A stretch of DNA of 64,000 nucleotides from an uncultured Pelagibacteraceae bacterium (GTDB lineage Bacteria; Pseudomonadota; Alphaproteobacteria; Pelagibacterales; Pelagibacteraceae), in the NCBI GenBank assembly GCA_902550805.1, contig CACDAL010000005.1, positions 1 to 64,000 of the forward strand, in the 5' to 3' direction. The notes beneath the pieces were generated by a model. It did not search any database. It saw only the letters and a program-made list of their open reading frames with translations, and had not been told where the DNA came from. Of the stretch, positions 1 to 8,180 are shown in pieces (the stretch's first letter is position 1; every line of letters starts with the position of its first letter). Both the position numbers and the translations under genes were made by a program.

Positions 1-147
1 ATAGTTCAAGAAATACAAAAAGGATTCATGATGAAGGATAGGTTATTAAGACCTTCTTTAGTTGCAGTTTCAAAGAAAAAATCAGAAAAAGATGATAATG
101 CTAATAAAAAAAGCAAGCAAAATAAGGAAAAACAAGAAGAAAAATAA
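1..147 (+). CDS. grpE: GrpE nucleotide exchange factor, C-terminal fragment
   Basis: This is the 3' end of a gene that begins left of the window; the frame is open from base 1 to the TAA at 145-147 (48 residues). The residues MMKDRLLRPSLVAVSK match the conserved C-terminal beta-domain end of GrpE. They are followed by a lysine/glutamate-rich tail. GrpE is the cytoplasmic nucleotide exchange factor that releases ADP from DnaK, and dnaK follows 59 bp downstream, the usual partner order. The fragment is too short for a full-domain check, but motif and context agree. Confidence 0.88.
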   Translation: MVQEIQKGFMMKDRLLRPSLVAVSKKKSEKDDNANKKSKQNKEKQEEK

Positions 148-206
148 TTATTTCAAATGGTTGTAGTTGCAAAATTAACACTTATATGAGGCAAAGGTAA
201 ATAAAC

Positions 207-2132
207 ATGAGCAAAGTAATTGGAATAGATTTAGGAACAACAAATTCTTGTGTAGCAGTTATGGAGGGCACACAGGCAAAAGTTTTAGAAAATGCTGAAG
301 GAGCTAGAACAACTCCATCAGTTGTAGCATTTACAGATGGTGAAGAAAAATTAATTGGACAACCGGCAAAAAGACAGGCTGTAACTAATCCAGAAAATAC
401 TATTTTTGCAGTAAAAAGATTAGTAGGAAGAAACTTTGAAGATCCATCTGTTAAAAAAGATATTCAAACAGCGCCTTTTAAAATTATTAATTCAGATAAA
501 GGAGATGCGTGGATAGAAGCAAAAGGAAATAAATATTCACCTTCTCAGATTTCAGCATTTGTTTTACAAAAAATGAAAGAGACGGCTGAAAAATATTTAG
601 GTTCAGAAGTTAAACAAGCAGTTATTACTGTGCCCGCATATTTTAATGATGCCCAAAGACAGGCAACTAAAGATGCTGGAAAAATTGCTGGATTAGAAGT
701 ATTAAGAATTATAAATGAACCAACTGCAGCATCTTTAGCTTATGGTTTAGATAAAAAAACAAACAAAAAAATTGCTGTTTATGATTTGGGCGGTGGAACA
801 TTTGATGTATCAATTTTAGAATTAGGAGATGGAGTATTTGAAGTAAAATCAACTAATGGTGATACTTTCTTAGGTGGAGAAGATTTTGATAATACAATTG
901 TTGATTATCTTTTAACAGAATTCAAAAAAGAAAATGGAATAGATTTAAAATCTGACAAATTAGCTTTACAGAGATTAAAAGAAGCTGCGGAAAAAGCAAA
1001 AATAGAACTTTCATCTGCTACTCAAACAGAAATAAATCTTCCATTTATCACTGCAGATAAAACTGGTCCTAAACATATTAATTTAAAAATGACTAGAGCA
1101 AAACTTGAGGCTTTAGTTGAAGATTTAATTAGTAGAACAATACCGCCTTGCAAAACAGCTCTTAAAGATGCTGGATTATCTGCAAGCGAAATAGATGAAA
1201 TAGTTCTTGTAGGTGGTATGACAAGAATGCCTAAAGTTATTGAAGAGGTAAAAAACTTTTTTGGCAAAGAGCCAAATAAATCAGTAAATCCTGATGAAGT
1301 TGTGGCAATGGGCGCCGCTATTCAAGCTGGTGTATTGCAGGGTGATGTTAAAGATGTTTTGTTATTAGATGTTACACCTTTATCTTTAGGTATTGAAACA
1401 CTTGGAGGAGTATCCACAAAATTGATTGAAAAAAATACAACAATACCAACTAAAAAGAGCCAAGTTTTTTCTACTGCTGAAGATAATCAGCCAGCTGTAT
1501 CCATTAGAGTTCTCCAAGGAGAAAGAGAAATGGCATCAGACAATAAGATTTTAGGAAACTTTGAATTAGTTGGAATAGCTCCTGCGCCTAGAGGAATTCC
1601 TCAAATTGAAGTAACTTTTGACATAGATGCTAATGGTATTGTCAATGTTTCTGCAAAAGATAAAGGAACTGGAAAAGAACAAAAAATTCAAATTCAGGCA
1701 TCGGGAGGACTAAGCGATGAAGAAATTAATCAAATGGTAAAAGATGCTGAATCTAATAAAGAAGCGGATAAGAAAAAAAGGGAATCTGTTGATGCAAGAA
1801 ATCAAGCTGATACTCTATTACATTCAACCGAAAAAAATTTAAAAGAACATGGAAGCAAAGTTTCTGATGCAGACAAAAAAGCAATTGAGGACGCTTCAGC
1901 AAATCTTAGAAATGCAATTAAAGGGACAGACATAGAAGAAATAAAGAAAAAAACACAAGATTTAGTCCAAGCTTCAATGAAATTAGGTGAAGCAATTTAT
2001 AAATCACAACAAAGTGCTAAACCTGGTGATGCACCAAAAGATGCTAAAAAAGAAGAAGGAAAAAAAGACGACAACGTTGTTGATGCGGACTTTGAAGAAG
2101 TAAAAGACGATAATAAAGAAAAAAGCGCCTAA
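207..2132 (+). CDS. dnaK: Chaperone DnaK (Hsp70)
   Basis: ATP-dependent Hsp70 chaperone of 641 residues, the usual bacterial length. The phosphate-1 motif [11 protein letters not shown] is at residues 5-15, the [10 protein letters not shown] motif near 193-202, and the adenosine-loop motif [10 protein letters not shown] near 335. The beta-sandwich substrate domain and helical lid follow, ending in an acidic tail containing EEVKDD. A purine-rich GAGGCAAAGG stretch lies about 10 bp before the ATG and can serve as ribosome binding site. It sits between grpE and dnaJ, so the complete KJE machine is encoded here. No convincing heat-shock (RpoH) promoter could be fixed by eye in the 59-bp gap. Confidence 0.98.
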   Translation: MSKVIGIDLGTTNSCVAVMEGTQAKVLENAEGARTTPSVVAFTDGEEKLIGQPAKRQAVTNPENTIFAVKRLVGRNFEDPSVKKDIQTAPFKIINSDKGDAWIEAKGNKYSPSQISAFVLQKMKETAEKYLGSEVKQAVITVPAYFNDAQRQATKDAGKIAGLEVLRIINEPTAASLAYGLDKKTNKKIAVYDLGGGTFDVSILELGDGVFEVKSTNGDTFLGGEDFDNTIVDYLLTEFKKENGIDLKSDKLALQRLKEAAEKAKIELSSATQTEINLPFITADKTGPKHINLKMTRAKLEALVEDLISRTIPPCKTALKDAGLSASEIDEIVLVGGMTRMPKVIEEVKNFFGKEPNKSVNPDEVVAMGAAIQAGVLQGDVKDVLLLDVTPLSLGIETLGGVSTKLIEKNTTIPTKKSQVFSTAEDNQPAVSIRVLQGEREMASDNKILGNFELVGIAPAPRGIPQIEVTFDIDANGIVNVSAKDKGTGKEQKIQIQASGGLSDEEINQMVKDAESNKEADKKKRESVDARNQADTLLHSTEKNLKEHGSKVSDADKKAIEDASANLRNAIKGTDIEEIKKKTQDLVQASMKLGEAIYKSQQSAKPGDAPKDAKKEEGKKDDNVVDADFEEVKDDNKEKSA

Positions 2133-2160
2133 GCTAACAACTATTTGTCTATAATTAGTT

Positions 2161-3288
2161 ATGGCAAAAAGAGATTACTATGAGGTATTAGGTGTAGATA
2201 AAGGTGCTTCAGCCGACCAAATAAAATCAGCTTACAGAAAACAAGCAGTTAAATATCATCCCGATAAAAATAAAGGTGATAAAGTTGCTGAAGATAAATT
2301 TAAAGAAGCATCAGAAGCTTATCACGTTCTATCTAATTCTGAGAGAAAACAAAGTTACGATAATTTTGGTCATGCCGCATTTGAAAACAGTGGTGGTGGA
2401 AGAGGTGGATTTGGTAATTTTGATTTTTCAAATCATTTTTCAGATATTTTTGAAGACTTCTTCGGTGAAGGTTTTGGTGGAAGTGGAAGAAGATCAAGAA
2501 GATCAAATAATAGAGGTTCTGATTTAAGATATGACTTATCAATTTCTTTGGAAGAAGCTTATAATGGAAAAAAACAAGATATAAAATTTTCAACATCGGA
2601 TAAATGCGATAATTGTGGTGGCTCAGGATCTAAACCAGGTCATGATGCTGGATCTTGCTCAATGTGTGGAGGTCATGGTCAAGTAAGATCAAGTCAAGGT
2701 TTTTTTACCGTACAACAAACATGTCCTCAGTGCGGAGGTGTTGGCGAAGAAATAACTCACCCTTGTACAAGTTGTAATGGACAAGGTAAAAAACAAACGT
2801 CAAAAAGACTTTCTGTAACAATACCAAAAGGCGTTGATGACGGCACAAGAATTAGATTAGCAGGCAAGGGAGAGGCTGGTTCCAGAGGTTCAGGTAGTGG
2901 AGATTTATATTTATTTATAAATGTTTATTCTCATGACCTATTTAAGAGATCGGATGAAAATCTTTTCTTTGAATTTCCAATATCAATTTCGGATGCAGCA
3001 CTTGGAACATCTATAGAAATTCCAACTATAGATGGTGGAAAAGCTAAAATAAAAATTCCATCAGGAACTCAAAATGGTAAGCAATTTAGATTAAAAGGTA
3101 AGGGTATGCCTTATATGAGAGGAAATGGAACGGGTGATCTATATGTTCAAGTAAACACAGAAGTCCCTGTATCGCTAAATAAAGAACAAAAAGAATTGCT
3201 TGAAAAATTTAGAGAAATAGAAAATGAAAAATCTAATCCAAGTATAAAAAAATTTTTCCAAAAAGCTAAAAATTTTTGGAAGAATTAA
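2161..3288 (+). CDS. dnaJ: Co-chaperone DnaJ (Hsp40)
   Basis: A 375-residue type I J-protein that stimulates the DnaK ATPase and delivers substrates. The J domain covers residues 1-70, with HPD at 33-35. A Gly/Phe/Ser/Arg-rich linker (about 75-120) follows. The zinc-binding region has four CxxCxGxG-type repeats (CDNCGGSG, CSMCGGHG, CPQCGGVG, CTSCNGQG) at roughly 150-215. The substrate-binding C-terminal domains complete it. The start is 28 bp after dnaK. The C-terminus is Lys/Phe-rich. The next ORF starts at the base after the stop, which suggests one transcript. Confidence 0.97.
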   Translation: MAKRDYYEVLGVDKGASADQIKSAYRKQAVKYHPDKNKGDKVAEDKFKEASEAYHVLSNSERKQSYDNFGHAAFENSGGGRGGFGNFDFSNHFSDIFEDFFGEGFGGSGRRSRRSNNRGSDLRYDLSISLEEAYNGKKQDIKFSTSDKCDNCGGSGSKPGHDAGSCSMCGGHGQVRSSQGFFTVQQTCPQCGGVGEEITHPCTSCNGQGKKQTSKRLSVTIPKGVDDGTRIRLAGKGEAGSRGSGSGDLYLFINVYSHDLFKRSDENLFFEFPISISDAALGTSIEIPTIDGGKAKIKIPSGTQNGKQFRLKGKGMPYMRGNGTGDLYVQVNTEVPVSLNKEQKELLEKFREIENEKSNPSIKKFFQKAKNFWKN

Positions 3289-3456
3289 ATGAATTGGGAT
3301 CAAATTATTCCAGCAATTTCTTTAATTGCAGTTCTAATATTAGTACTTCCAGCTTTTTTAACAACTAATTCAAAATTAAAACAGTTTTTAAAAAATTTAT
3401 CTATTTGGACTATAATTGTTATAATTGTTATGGTAGTTTCGTATCTTATCTTTTAA
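3289..3456 (+). CDS. Small two-helix membrane protein, unknown function
   Basis: A 55-residue ORF that exactly fills the gap between dnaJ and dapB: its ATG directly follows the dnaJ stop, and its TAA directly precedes the dapB ATG. Two hydrophobic segments are visible, about residues 5-24 (IIPAISLIAVLILVLPAF) and 39-55, joined by a short basic hydrophilic loop (TTNSKLKQFLKN). This fits a small inner-membrane hairpin protein. The exact packing between two real genes and the consistent membrane composition argue that it is translated. I do not recognise the family, and no function is assigned. Confidence 0.65.
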   Translation: MNWDQIIPAISLIAVLILVLPAFLTTNSKLKQFLKNLSIWTIIVIIVMVVSYLIF

Positions 3457-4233
3457 ATGAAAAAAATTAACTTAGCAATTACTGGGTGTATGGGAAGAAT
3501 GGGTCAGCAATTTATTAAGTCGGCAAAATTAGATAAAAATTTTAAAGTAGTAGCTCTTACAGAAAACAGAGTAATTAATAAAAAAATTAATGGAATTAAA
3601 CCCGAACTTAATACAGAAAAAGCCTTTAAGAACACTAACATCATAATAGATTTTACGGTTCCAAAATGCACATTAGAAGTATTAAAAATTGCATCAAAAT
3701 TAAAAAAAAAAGTAGTAATTGGAACTACCGGATTTTCTAAAAAAGAAGAAAATTTAATTAAAAAATACTCAAAAAAAATACCTATTCTTAAAGCTGGCAA
3801 TATGAGTTTAGGAATAAATTTATTGATGTATTTAACTGAAATTACATCTCAATCACTTGGAAATAAATTTTTAAGTAAAGTTTTTGAGATTCATCACAAA
3901 CATAAAAAAGACTATCCTTCAGGAACAGCCTTAATGCTTGGTAAAGGCATAGCGGTTGGGAAGAATAGAGATTTCTATAAATTATTAGGCAAGAAGTATT
4001 TAAACAAAAAAAAATTTCCTTATGGAAAAAAAATTAATTTTAATTCTATACGAAAAGGTGAAATTATTGGTGAACATGAAGTCACTTTCTCAAGTGGTAA
4101 AGAGGTTATAACTCTAAACCATGAAGCATTTGATAGAGCACTTTATTCAGAAGGAGCTTTTGCAGCTGCTAAATGGTTAATGAATAAAAAACCTGGACTT
4201 TACTCTATGAGAGATGTTTTGAATTTCAAATAA
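3457..4233 (+). CDS. dapB: 4-hydroxy-tetrahydrodipicolinate reductase
   Basis: NAD(P)H-dependent reductase of the diaminopimelate/lysine pathway, 258 residues. The N-terminal Rossmann motif TGCMGRMG (residues 9-16) and the catalytic and substrate segment EIHHKHKKDYPSGTA (about 144-158) are the family signatures. The C-terminal segment with HEAFDRALYSEGAFAAAKW also fits. The protein is cytoplasmic and feeds both lysine and peptidoglycan synthesis. Its TAA shares one base with the ATG of nth (TAATG), so the two are probably translationally coupled. Confidence 0.96.
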   Translation: MKKINLAITGCMGRMGQQFIKSAKLDKNFKVVALTENRVINKKINGIKPELNTEKAFKNTNIIIDFTVPKCTLEVLKIASKLKKKVVIGTTGFSKKEENLIKKYSKKIPILKAGNMSLGINLLMYLTEITSQSLGNKFLSKVFEIHHKHKKDYPSGTALMLGKGIAVGKNRDFYKLLGKKYLNKKKFPYGKKINFNSIRKGEIIGEHEVTFSSGKEVITLNHEAFDRALYSEGAFAAAKWLMNKKPGLYSMRDVLNFK

Positions 4234-4886
4234 TGAATGAAATTCAAAGATCTAAAATAATACTAAAAACTCTAAATAAGATTTATCCAAAAACATCCAT
4301 TCCATTAAAACATATTAATAAATTTACTCTGTTAATTTCAGTTTTACTTTCTGCTCAAACTACAGATGTTAATGTAAATAATGTAACAAAAGATATTTAC
4401 CCAAAATATAATAAACCTGAACATTTTGTTAAATTAGGAAGAAAAAAGATTGAAAATCTAATTAAAAGTATTGGTATATTCAGAGTGAAAGCTAAGAGTG
4501 TTTATTTATTATCAAAAAAACTAATTAAAAAACATAATGGAAAAGTTCCAGATAATTTTGAAGATCTTGAAAAATTACCTGGTGTTGGTCATAAAACGGC
4601 TAGTGTAGTTATGTCGCAAGGCTTTGGTCACCCAGCTTTTCCAGTGGATACTCATATTCATCGATTAGCGCAAAGATGGGGCCTGAGTAATGGTAAAAAC
4701 GTTATACAAACAGAGCAAGATTTAAAAAGATTGTTTCCAAAAAAATTTTGGAACAAGCTTCACCTTCAAATAATTTATTATGGAAGAGAATATTGCAAAG
4801 CGAGAGAATGTTATGGTTTAACTTGTAAAATTTGTACTACTTGCTATCCTAACAGAAAAAAACCACTTAAAACAAAAAAAGCTTAA
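4233..4886 (+). CDS. nth: Endonuclease III (DNA glycosylase/AP lyase)
   Basis: Base-excision repair enzyme for oxidised pyrimidines, 217 residues. The helix-hairpin-helix LPGVGHKTASVV carries the catalytic lysine, and the catalytic aspartate is in FPVDTHIHRLAQRWGL. Five cysteines sit at the C-terminus (YCKARECYGLTCKICTTCYP). Their spacing differs from the usual C-x6-C-x2-C-x5-C iron-sulfur loop: here C-x9-C-x2-C-x2-C, or C-x4-C-x2-C-x2-C from the second cysteine, are the possible readings. A highly basic tail follows. The gene overlaps dapB by one base and is followed after 1 bp by the PfkB kinase. Confidence 0.95.
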   Translation: MNEIQRSKIILKTLNKIYPKTSIPLKHINKFTLLISVLLSAQTTDVNVNNVTKDIYPKYNKPEHFVKLGRKKIENLIKSIGIFRVKAKSVYLLSKKLIKKHNGKVPDNFEDLEKLPGVGHKTASVVMSQGFGHPAFPVDTHIHRLAQRWGLSNGKNVIQTEQDLKRLFPKKFWNKLHLQIIYYGREYCKARECYGLTCKICTTCYPNRKKPLKTKKA

Positions 4887-4887
4887 C

Positions 4888-5817
4888 ATGAAAATTTTAA
4901 GAATAGGAAATGCAATTGTAGATGTGATTTGTAAAGTTGATGAAAATTTTATTAAAGAAAATGAATTAACTAAAAGTACAATGAAATTAATTTTTGATGA
5001 AAACGAGTTTAAAAAATTATTATCCAACCTTAAAATTGAAAAAACCGTTTCAGGTGGATCTGTTGCAAATTCAATTGTAGGATTATCACAACTAGGAAAT
5101 AAAGTTGGATTTGTAGGAAAAGTCAATGATGATGAGCTCGGGAGTAAATATGAAGATGGATTAAAAAAGGAAAATGTAGAATATTTTTATTCAAAGAAAA
5201 AAGAAAAATTGCCTACTGGCACATGTTTAATATTAATTACTCCTGATTCCGAAAGGACTATGTGTACATTTCTTGGTACAGCAGGAAAAATAAATGAAAA
5301 TGATGTTGATTCTAATGCTATCAAAAATAGTGAAATAACTTTATTAGAAGGATATTTGTGGGATGAAGGTGATCCTAAAAAGGCATTTGAAAAGGCAATA
5401 AAATATTCAAATAAAACTGCTATGTCACTGTCAGACTTGTTTTGTGTTGAAAGGCATAAACCTCACTTTTTAGATTTAGTAAAAAATAAGTTAGATATCA
5501 CATTTGCCAATGAACAAGAAATCACTTCTTTAATAGATGCAAAAAGCTTTGATGAAGTCGTATCCTTTTCAAAAGAATCAGGAAAATTAATTGTTGTAAC
5601 TAGAGGTGAAAAAGGAGCGGTAGCTATTAAAGAAAATGAAACTTTTGAATGTGATGTTCTAAAAGATCTTAAAATAGTTGATTTAACTGGCGCAGGAGAC
5701 CTTTTTGCTTCAGGATTTCTTCATGGATATGTGAACAAACTATCAGTTGAAGAAAGTTTAAAAAAAGGAACTGAAATGTCATCAAAAATAATCCAGCAGA
5801 TAGGTGCAAGACTTTAA
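4888..5817 (+). CDS. PfkB-family sugar/nucleoside kinase (adenosine kinase-like)
   Basis: A 309-residue ribokinase-fold kinase. The N-terminal substrate region GNAIVDVICKVD, the glycine-rich GGSVANSIVGLSQLG signature (about 56-70) and the C-terminal anion-hole/catalytic motif DLTGAGDLFASGFLHG (about 268-283) are all present. The N-terminal style resembles the alphaproteobacterial adenosine-kinase-like subgroup, but substrate cannot be read from sequence; a sugar or nucleoside are both possible. It starts 1 bp after nth and ends 1 bp from the stop of the ArfA-like ORF on the other strand. Confidence 0.88.
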   Translation: MKILRIGNAIVDVICKVDENFIKENELTKSTMKLIFDENEFKKLLSNLKIEKTVSGGSVANSIVGLSQLGNKVGFVGKVNDDELGSKYEDGLKKENVEYFYSKKKEKLPTGTCLILITPDSERTMCTFLGTAGKINENDVDSNAIKNSEITLLEGYLWDEGDPKKAFEKAIKYSNKTAMSLSDLFCVERHKPHFLDLVKNKLDITFANEQEITSLIDAKSFDEVVSFSKESGKLIVVTRGEKGAVAIKENETFECDVLKDLKIVDLTGAGDLFASGFLHGYVNKLSVEESLKKGTEMSSKIIQQIGARL

Positions 5818-5818
5818 G

Positions 5819-5926
5819 TTATTTTTTTTTTCTTTTAAAACTTCCTTTGCCTTTTTTAGGTTTTACAATTCTTTGTTTATATTTATTGGTTAAAAGGTCT
5901 TTTGCAATTATATTTCGCTTTTTCAC
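5819..5926 (-). CDS. arfA: ArfA-like alternative ribosome-rescue factor (35 aa)
   Basis: A short ORF starting GTG at 5926 and ending TAA at 5819. The protein is 35 residues, very basic, and ends KPKKGKGSFKRKKK. This aligns without gaps to the remembered core of E. coli ArfA (NAIEALLHDPLFRQRV followed by EKNKKGKGSYMRKGK): the Asn, Gln-Arg, Lys-Lys-Gly-Lys-Gly-Ser and Arg-Lys positions are shared. ArfA enters the empty mRNA channel of stalled ribosomes and recruits RF2. The GTG shares bases with the TGA of the upstream regulator gene (GTGA), implying translational coupling and fixing the start. It is shorter than E. coli ArfA because it lacks the hydrophobic C-terminal tail. The assignment rests on motif recall, not a search. 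Confidence 0.68.
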   Translation of the reverse strand: MKKRNIIAKDLLTNKYKQRIVKPKKGKGSFKRKKK

Positions 5927-6486
5927 TTTATTTTATATCCAGATTTTGTACTTTTAATAAAATCATTATTTTGAAAAATATCACTTATTTTTTTCCTTAG
6001 TCTATAAATGTGTGTTTCAACAGTATGTGTTTCTAATTTTGAACTATGCCCCCAAACATTAGTTTGTAATTGGTTAATTGTTACCGACTTTCCTGAATTT
6101 TTTAAATAAATTATAATATCAGCTTCCTTTTCGGTTAAATTCAATACATGTTTTTCATTAAACATTTTTCTAGAATTTAAATTTATTTTATATAATCCAA
6201 GATCAATATCTGATTGTTCAATAAATCTTTTTTTTAAAATATTAATATTAATTGTTTCAATTATTTTTGATATTTTTAAAGGCAAATTATCAATTACTAT
6301 TTGATTTTTAATATTAAATAATTTCTTTTTTGAAACTACTGAGTAATTTTTTAAGTCCTTTAATTGTAAGTGAGAATATTCTTTTTTAGATACATTTAAT
6401 AATTCAAAATTTAATTCACTTTTAATTTCATTCAAAATATCAAACAAAACTGGAAAATCATAAATTATTAATTTTTCATTATTCAT
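5923..6486 (-). CDS. OmpR/PhoB-type winged-helix regulator with degenerate N-terminus
   Basis: A 187-residue DNA-binding protein. The C-terminal ~90 residues form an OmpR/PhoB winged helix: LNLTEKEADIIIYL, then the recognition-helix region LETHTVETHIYRLRKKI, and the closing wing KSTKSGYKIK. The N-terminal ~95 residues resemble a receiver in length and alternation, but no conserved phosphoacceptor aspartate block is seen, so it is probably not controlled by a classical histidine kinase. Its TGA overlaps the GTG of the ArfA-like gene by the tetramer GTGA. The start is 13 bp from the divergent L,D-transpeptidase start, so the promoters must overlap. Target genes are unknown. Confidence 0.8.
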   Translation of the reverse strand: MNNEKLIIYDFPVLFDILNEIKSELNFELLNVSKKEYSHLQLKDLKNYSVVSKKKLFNIKNQIVIDNLPLKISKIIETININILKKRFIEQSDIDLGLYKINLNSRKMFNEKHVLNLTEKEADIIIYLKNSGKSVTINQLQTNVWGHSSKLETHTVETHIYRLRKKISDIFQNNDFIKSTKSGYKIK

Positions 6487-6499
6487 ATATAGTTAAGAT

Positions 6500-6994
6500 A
6501 TGACAATAACTTTAAAAAATAAAGAAACTCTTATTTTTGAAGATTTTATATTTAAATGTTGTATTGGAAAAAATGGAACGACAAAAAATAAGTACGAAGG
6601 GGATAAAAAAACACCAAAAGGTACTTATTACCTTGGAAATCTTTATTATAGAAAAGATAGGAATCCTAAACCAATTACAAATTTAAAATGTATACCTATT
6701 ACTAAAAAAATCGGTTGGTGTAATGATATTAATAATAAAAAAAAATATAATAAACTAATTAAAGTAAATAAGAAAATTAGACATGAGAATATTCATAGAA
6801 AAGATTATAAGTATGATTATGTACTTCCAATAAAATATAATAGTATTAAAACTAAATTAGGCAAAGGTAGTGCAATATTTATACATTTAACTAAAAATTA
6901 TAAACCTACAGATGGATGCATTGCACTGCAAAAAAAAGATTTTCTAATATTGATTAAATTAATAAATAAAAAAACAAAAATAAAAATATGTTAA
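6500..6994 (+). CDS. L,D-transpeptidase (YkuD) family protein
   Basis: A 164-residue protein with the YkuD catalytic pattern: His129 in IFIHLTK and Cys140 in the PTDGC motif (T137, D138, G139, C140), plus the upstream GDKKTPKGTYYLG segment common to this family. Such enzymes make 3-3 peptidoglycan cross-links or attach proteins to peptide stems. No N-terminal signal peptide is evident, which is odd for a periplasmic enzyme; a cytoplasmic or non-classically exported relative is possible. The gene is very AT-rich with many lysines. Its TAA shares the palindrome TTAA with the stop of convergent yggS. Confidence 0.85.
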   Translation: MTITLKNKETLIFEDFIFKCCIGKNGTTKNKYEGDKKTPKGTYYLGNLYYRKDRNPKPITNLKCIPITKKIGWCNDINNKKKYNKLIKVNKKIRHENIHRKDYKYDYVLPIKYNSIKTKLGKGSAIFIHLTKNYKPTDGCIALQKKDFLILIKLINKKTKIKIC

Positions 6995-7653
6995 TTTCTT
7001 TCACCAAAAATATTTGAGCCTATTCTTAAATATGTAGAATTATTTTCAAATGCTTTCAAATAATCAGATGACATGCCCATACTTAATTCATTAATGCCAA
7101 TAGAATCATTAATTGATTTCATCTCAGAAAAATATTTTTCTGGATCTTTTTTAATAGGTGGCAAACACATAGTTCCAATAATATCTAACTTTAAGTTTTT
7201 GCAAAAATAATAGAATTCATTTAAATTATTTTTAGAAATTCCTGATTTTTGTTCTTCATTTCCAATATTTATTTGTATAAAAATTTTTGGTTTTGTATTC
7301 TGATTTATTTGTTCATCAGAAATTTTTTTTGCAAGTTTCTCACTATCTAGAGAATGAATAAAATCAAATAATTTTACAGCAATTTTAACTTTATTAGTTT
7401 GTAATTTTCCTATTAGATGAAGTTTAATTTTATTGTTTTCTAGTTTTTTTATTTTCCATTTATCTACGGCTTCTTGCACTTTATTTTCTCCGTAGTCTAA
7501 ATGACCGTATTCTATTAGAGGTATAATTTGATCCATTTTAAATGTTTTGGAAACAGCTATTATTTTAGGTATTTTATTTGAAATATTTAAATTTAGTTTT
7601 TGTGATTTCAGTAAGTTTTGAATATTAATAAGATTTTGAACAGATTTATGCAT
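6991..7653 (-). CDS. yggS: YggS/PLPBP family pyridoxal-phosphate homeostasis protein
   Basis: A 220-residue alanine-racemase-fold protein without the racemase C-domain. Lys36 in KIIAVSKTF is the PLP Schiff-base lysine. Also present are YGENKVQEAVDKW, HLIGKLQTNK, IQINIGNEEQKSG and the C-terminal LSMGMSSDYLKAF and LRIGSNIFGERN, all signatures of the family. It binds PLP in the cytoplasm and balances B6 vitamers and amino-acid pools. Its ATG lies in the palindrome ATGCAT (7648-7653), which also supplies the ATG of the divergent ThiE-like gene, so each promoter must lie inside the other gene. Confidence 0.95.
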   Translation of the reverse strand: MHKSVQNLINIQNLLKSQKLNLNISNKIPKIIAVSKTFKMDQIIPLIEYGHLDYGENKVQEAVDKWKIKKLENNKIKLHLIGKLQTNKVKIAVKLFDFIHSLDSEKLAKKISDEQINQNTKPKIFIQINIGNEEQKSGISKNNLNEFYYFCKNLKLDIIGTMCLPPIKKDPEKYFSEMKSINDSIGINELSMGMSSDYLKAFENNSTYLRIGSNIFGERN

Positions 7654-8175
7654 AAAAATTTACCAAAAAAATACTACTTTATAGATAAATTTAATAAAAG
7701 AAAAATTGATAAATTAAATTTTGATACCGCAATTATTTATCGTAAATATTCAAAAAAAATTGAAAAAAAATTAATAGTTAAAATAAGAAATTATTGTAAA
7801 AAAAAGAAAATTAAGTTTTTTCTTTCAAATAACATAAAATTAGCAATTAAGCTTGATTTGGATGGGGCTTATATACCCTCATTTAATAAAAATATAAGAC
7901 ATTTAAACTATAAATTAAAAAAAAATTTTTTATTTATTGGTTCTGCCCACTCAATCTCAGAAATGAGAATGAAAGAATTGCAAAATGTAAAACAAATTTT
8001 TTTGTCATCATTGTTTAAAAAAAACAAAAATTATTTAGGAATTAACAAATTTAAAATTTTTTCCGGTTGGACCAATAAAGAAATTATAGCCTTGGGAGGC
8101 ATATCAAAAAGAAATATTAAATATTTAAATATTATAAATTGTGCGGGTATTGCTGGTATTTCTTATTTTGAATAA
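7648..8175 (+). CDS. ThiE/TenI-like TIM-barrel protein, degenerate
   Basis: About 175 residues if started at the ATG at 7648; an in-frame ATG at 7618 would add ten. The order of segments follows thiamine-phosphate synthase: FFLSNNIKLAIKLDLDGAYI in place of the ND.. and GVHLGQ region, FIGSAHSISEM in place of GVSTHS, then a LSSLFKKN stretch, and IIALGGISKRNIKYL like the phosphate-binding AIGGI loop. Several catalytic residues are replaced (no VQLRxK, no GVHLGQ, no GPVFPT). It is therefore a degenerate or repurposed TMP-TenI superfamily member rather than a proven ThiE. Lysine content is very high. Confidence 0.7.
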   Translation: MHKNLPKKYYFIDKFNKRKIDKLNFDTAIIYRKYSKKIEKKLIVKIRNYCKKKKIKFFLSNNIKLAIKLDLDGAYIPSFNKNIRHLNYKLKKNFLFIGSAHSISEMRMKELQNVKQIFLSSLFKKNKNYLGINKFKIFSGWTNKEIIALGGISKRNIKYLNIINCAGIAGISYFE

Positions 8176-8180
8176 AAAAA

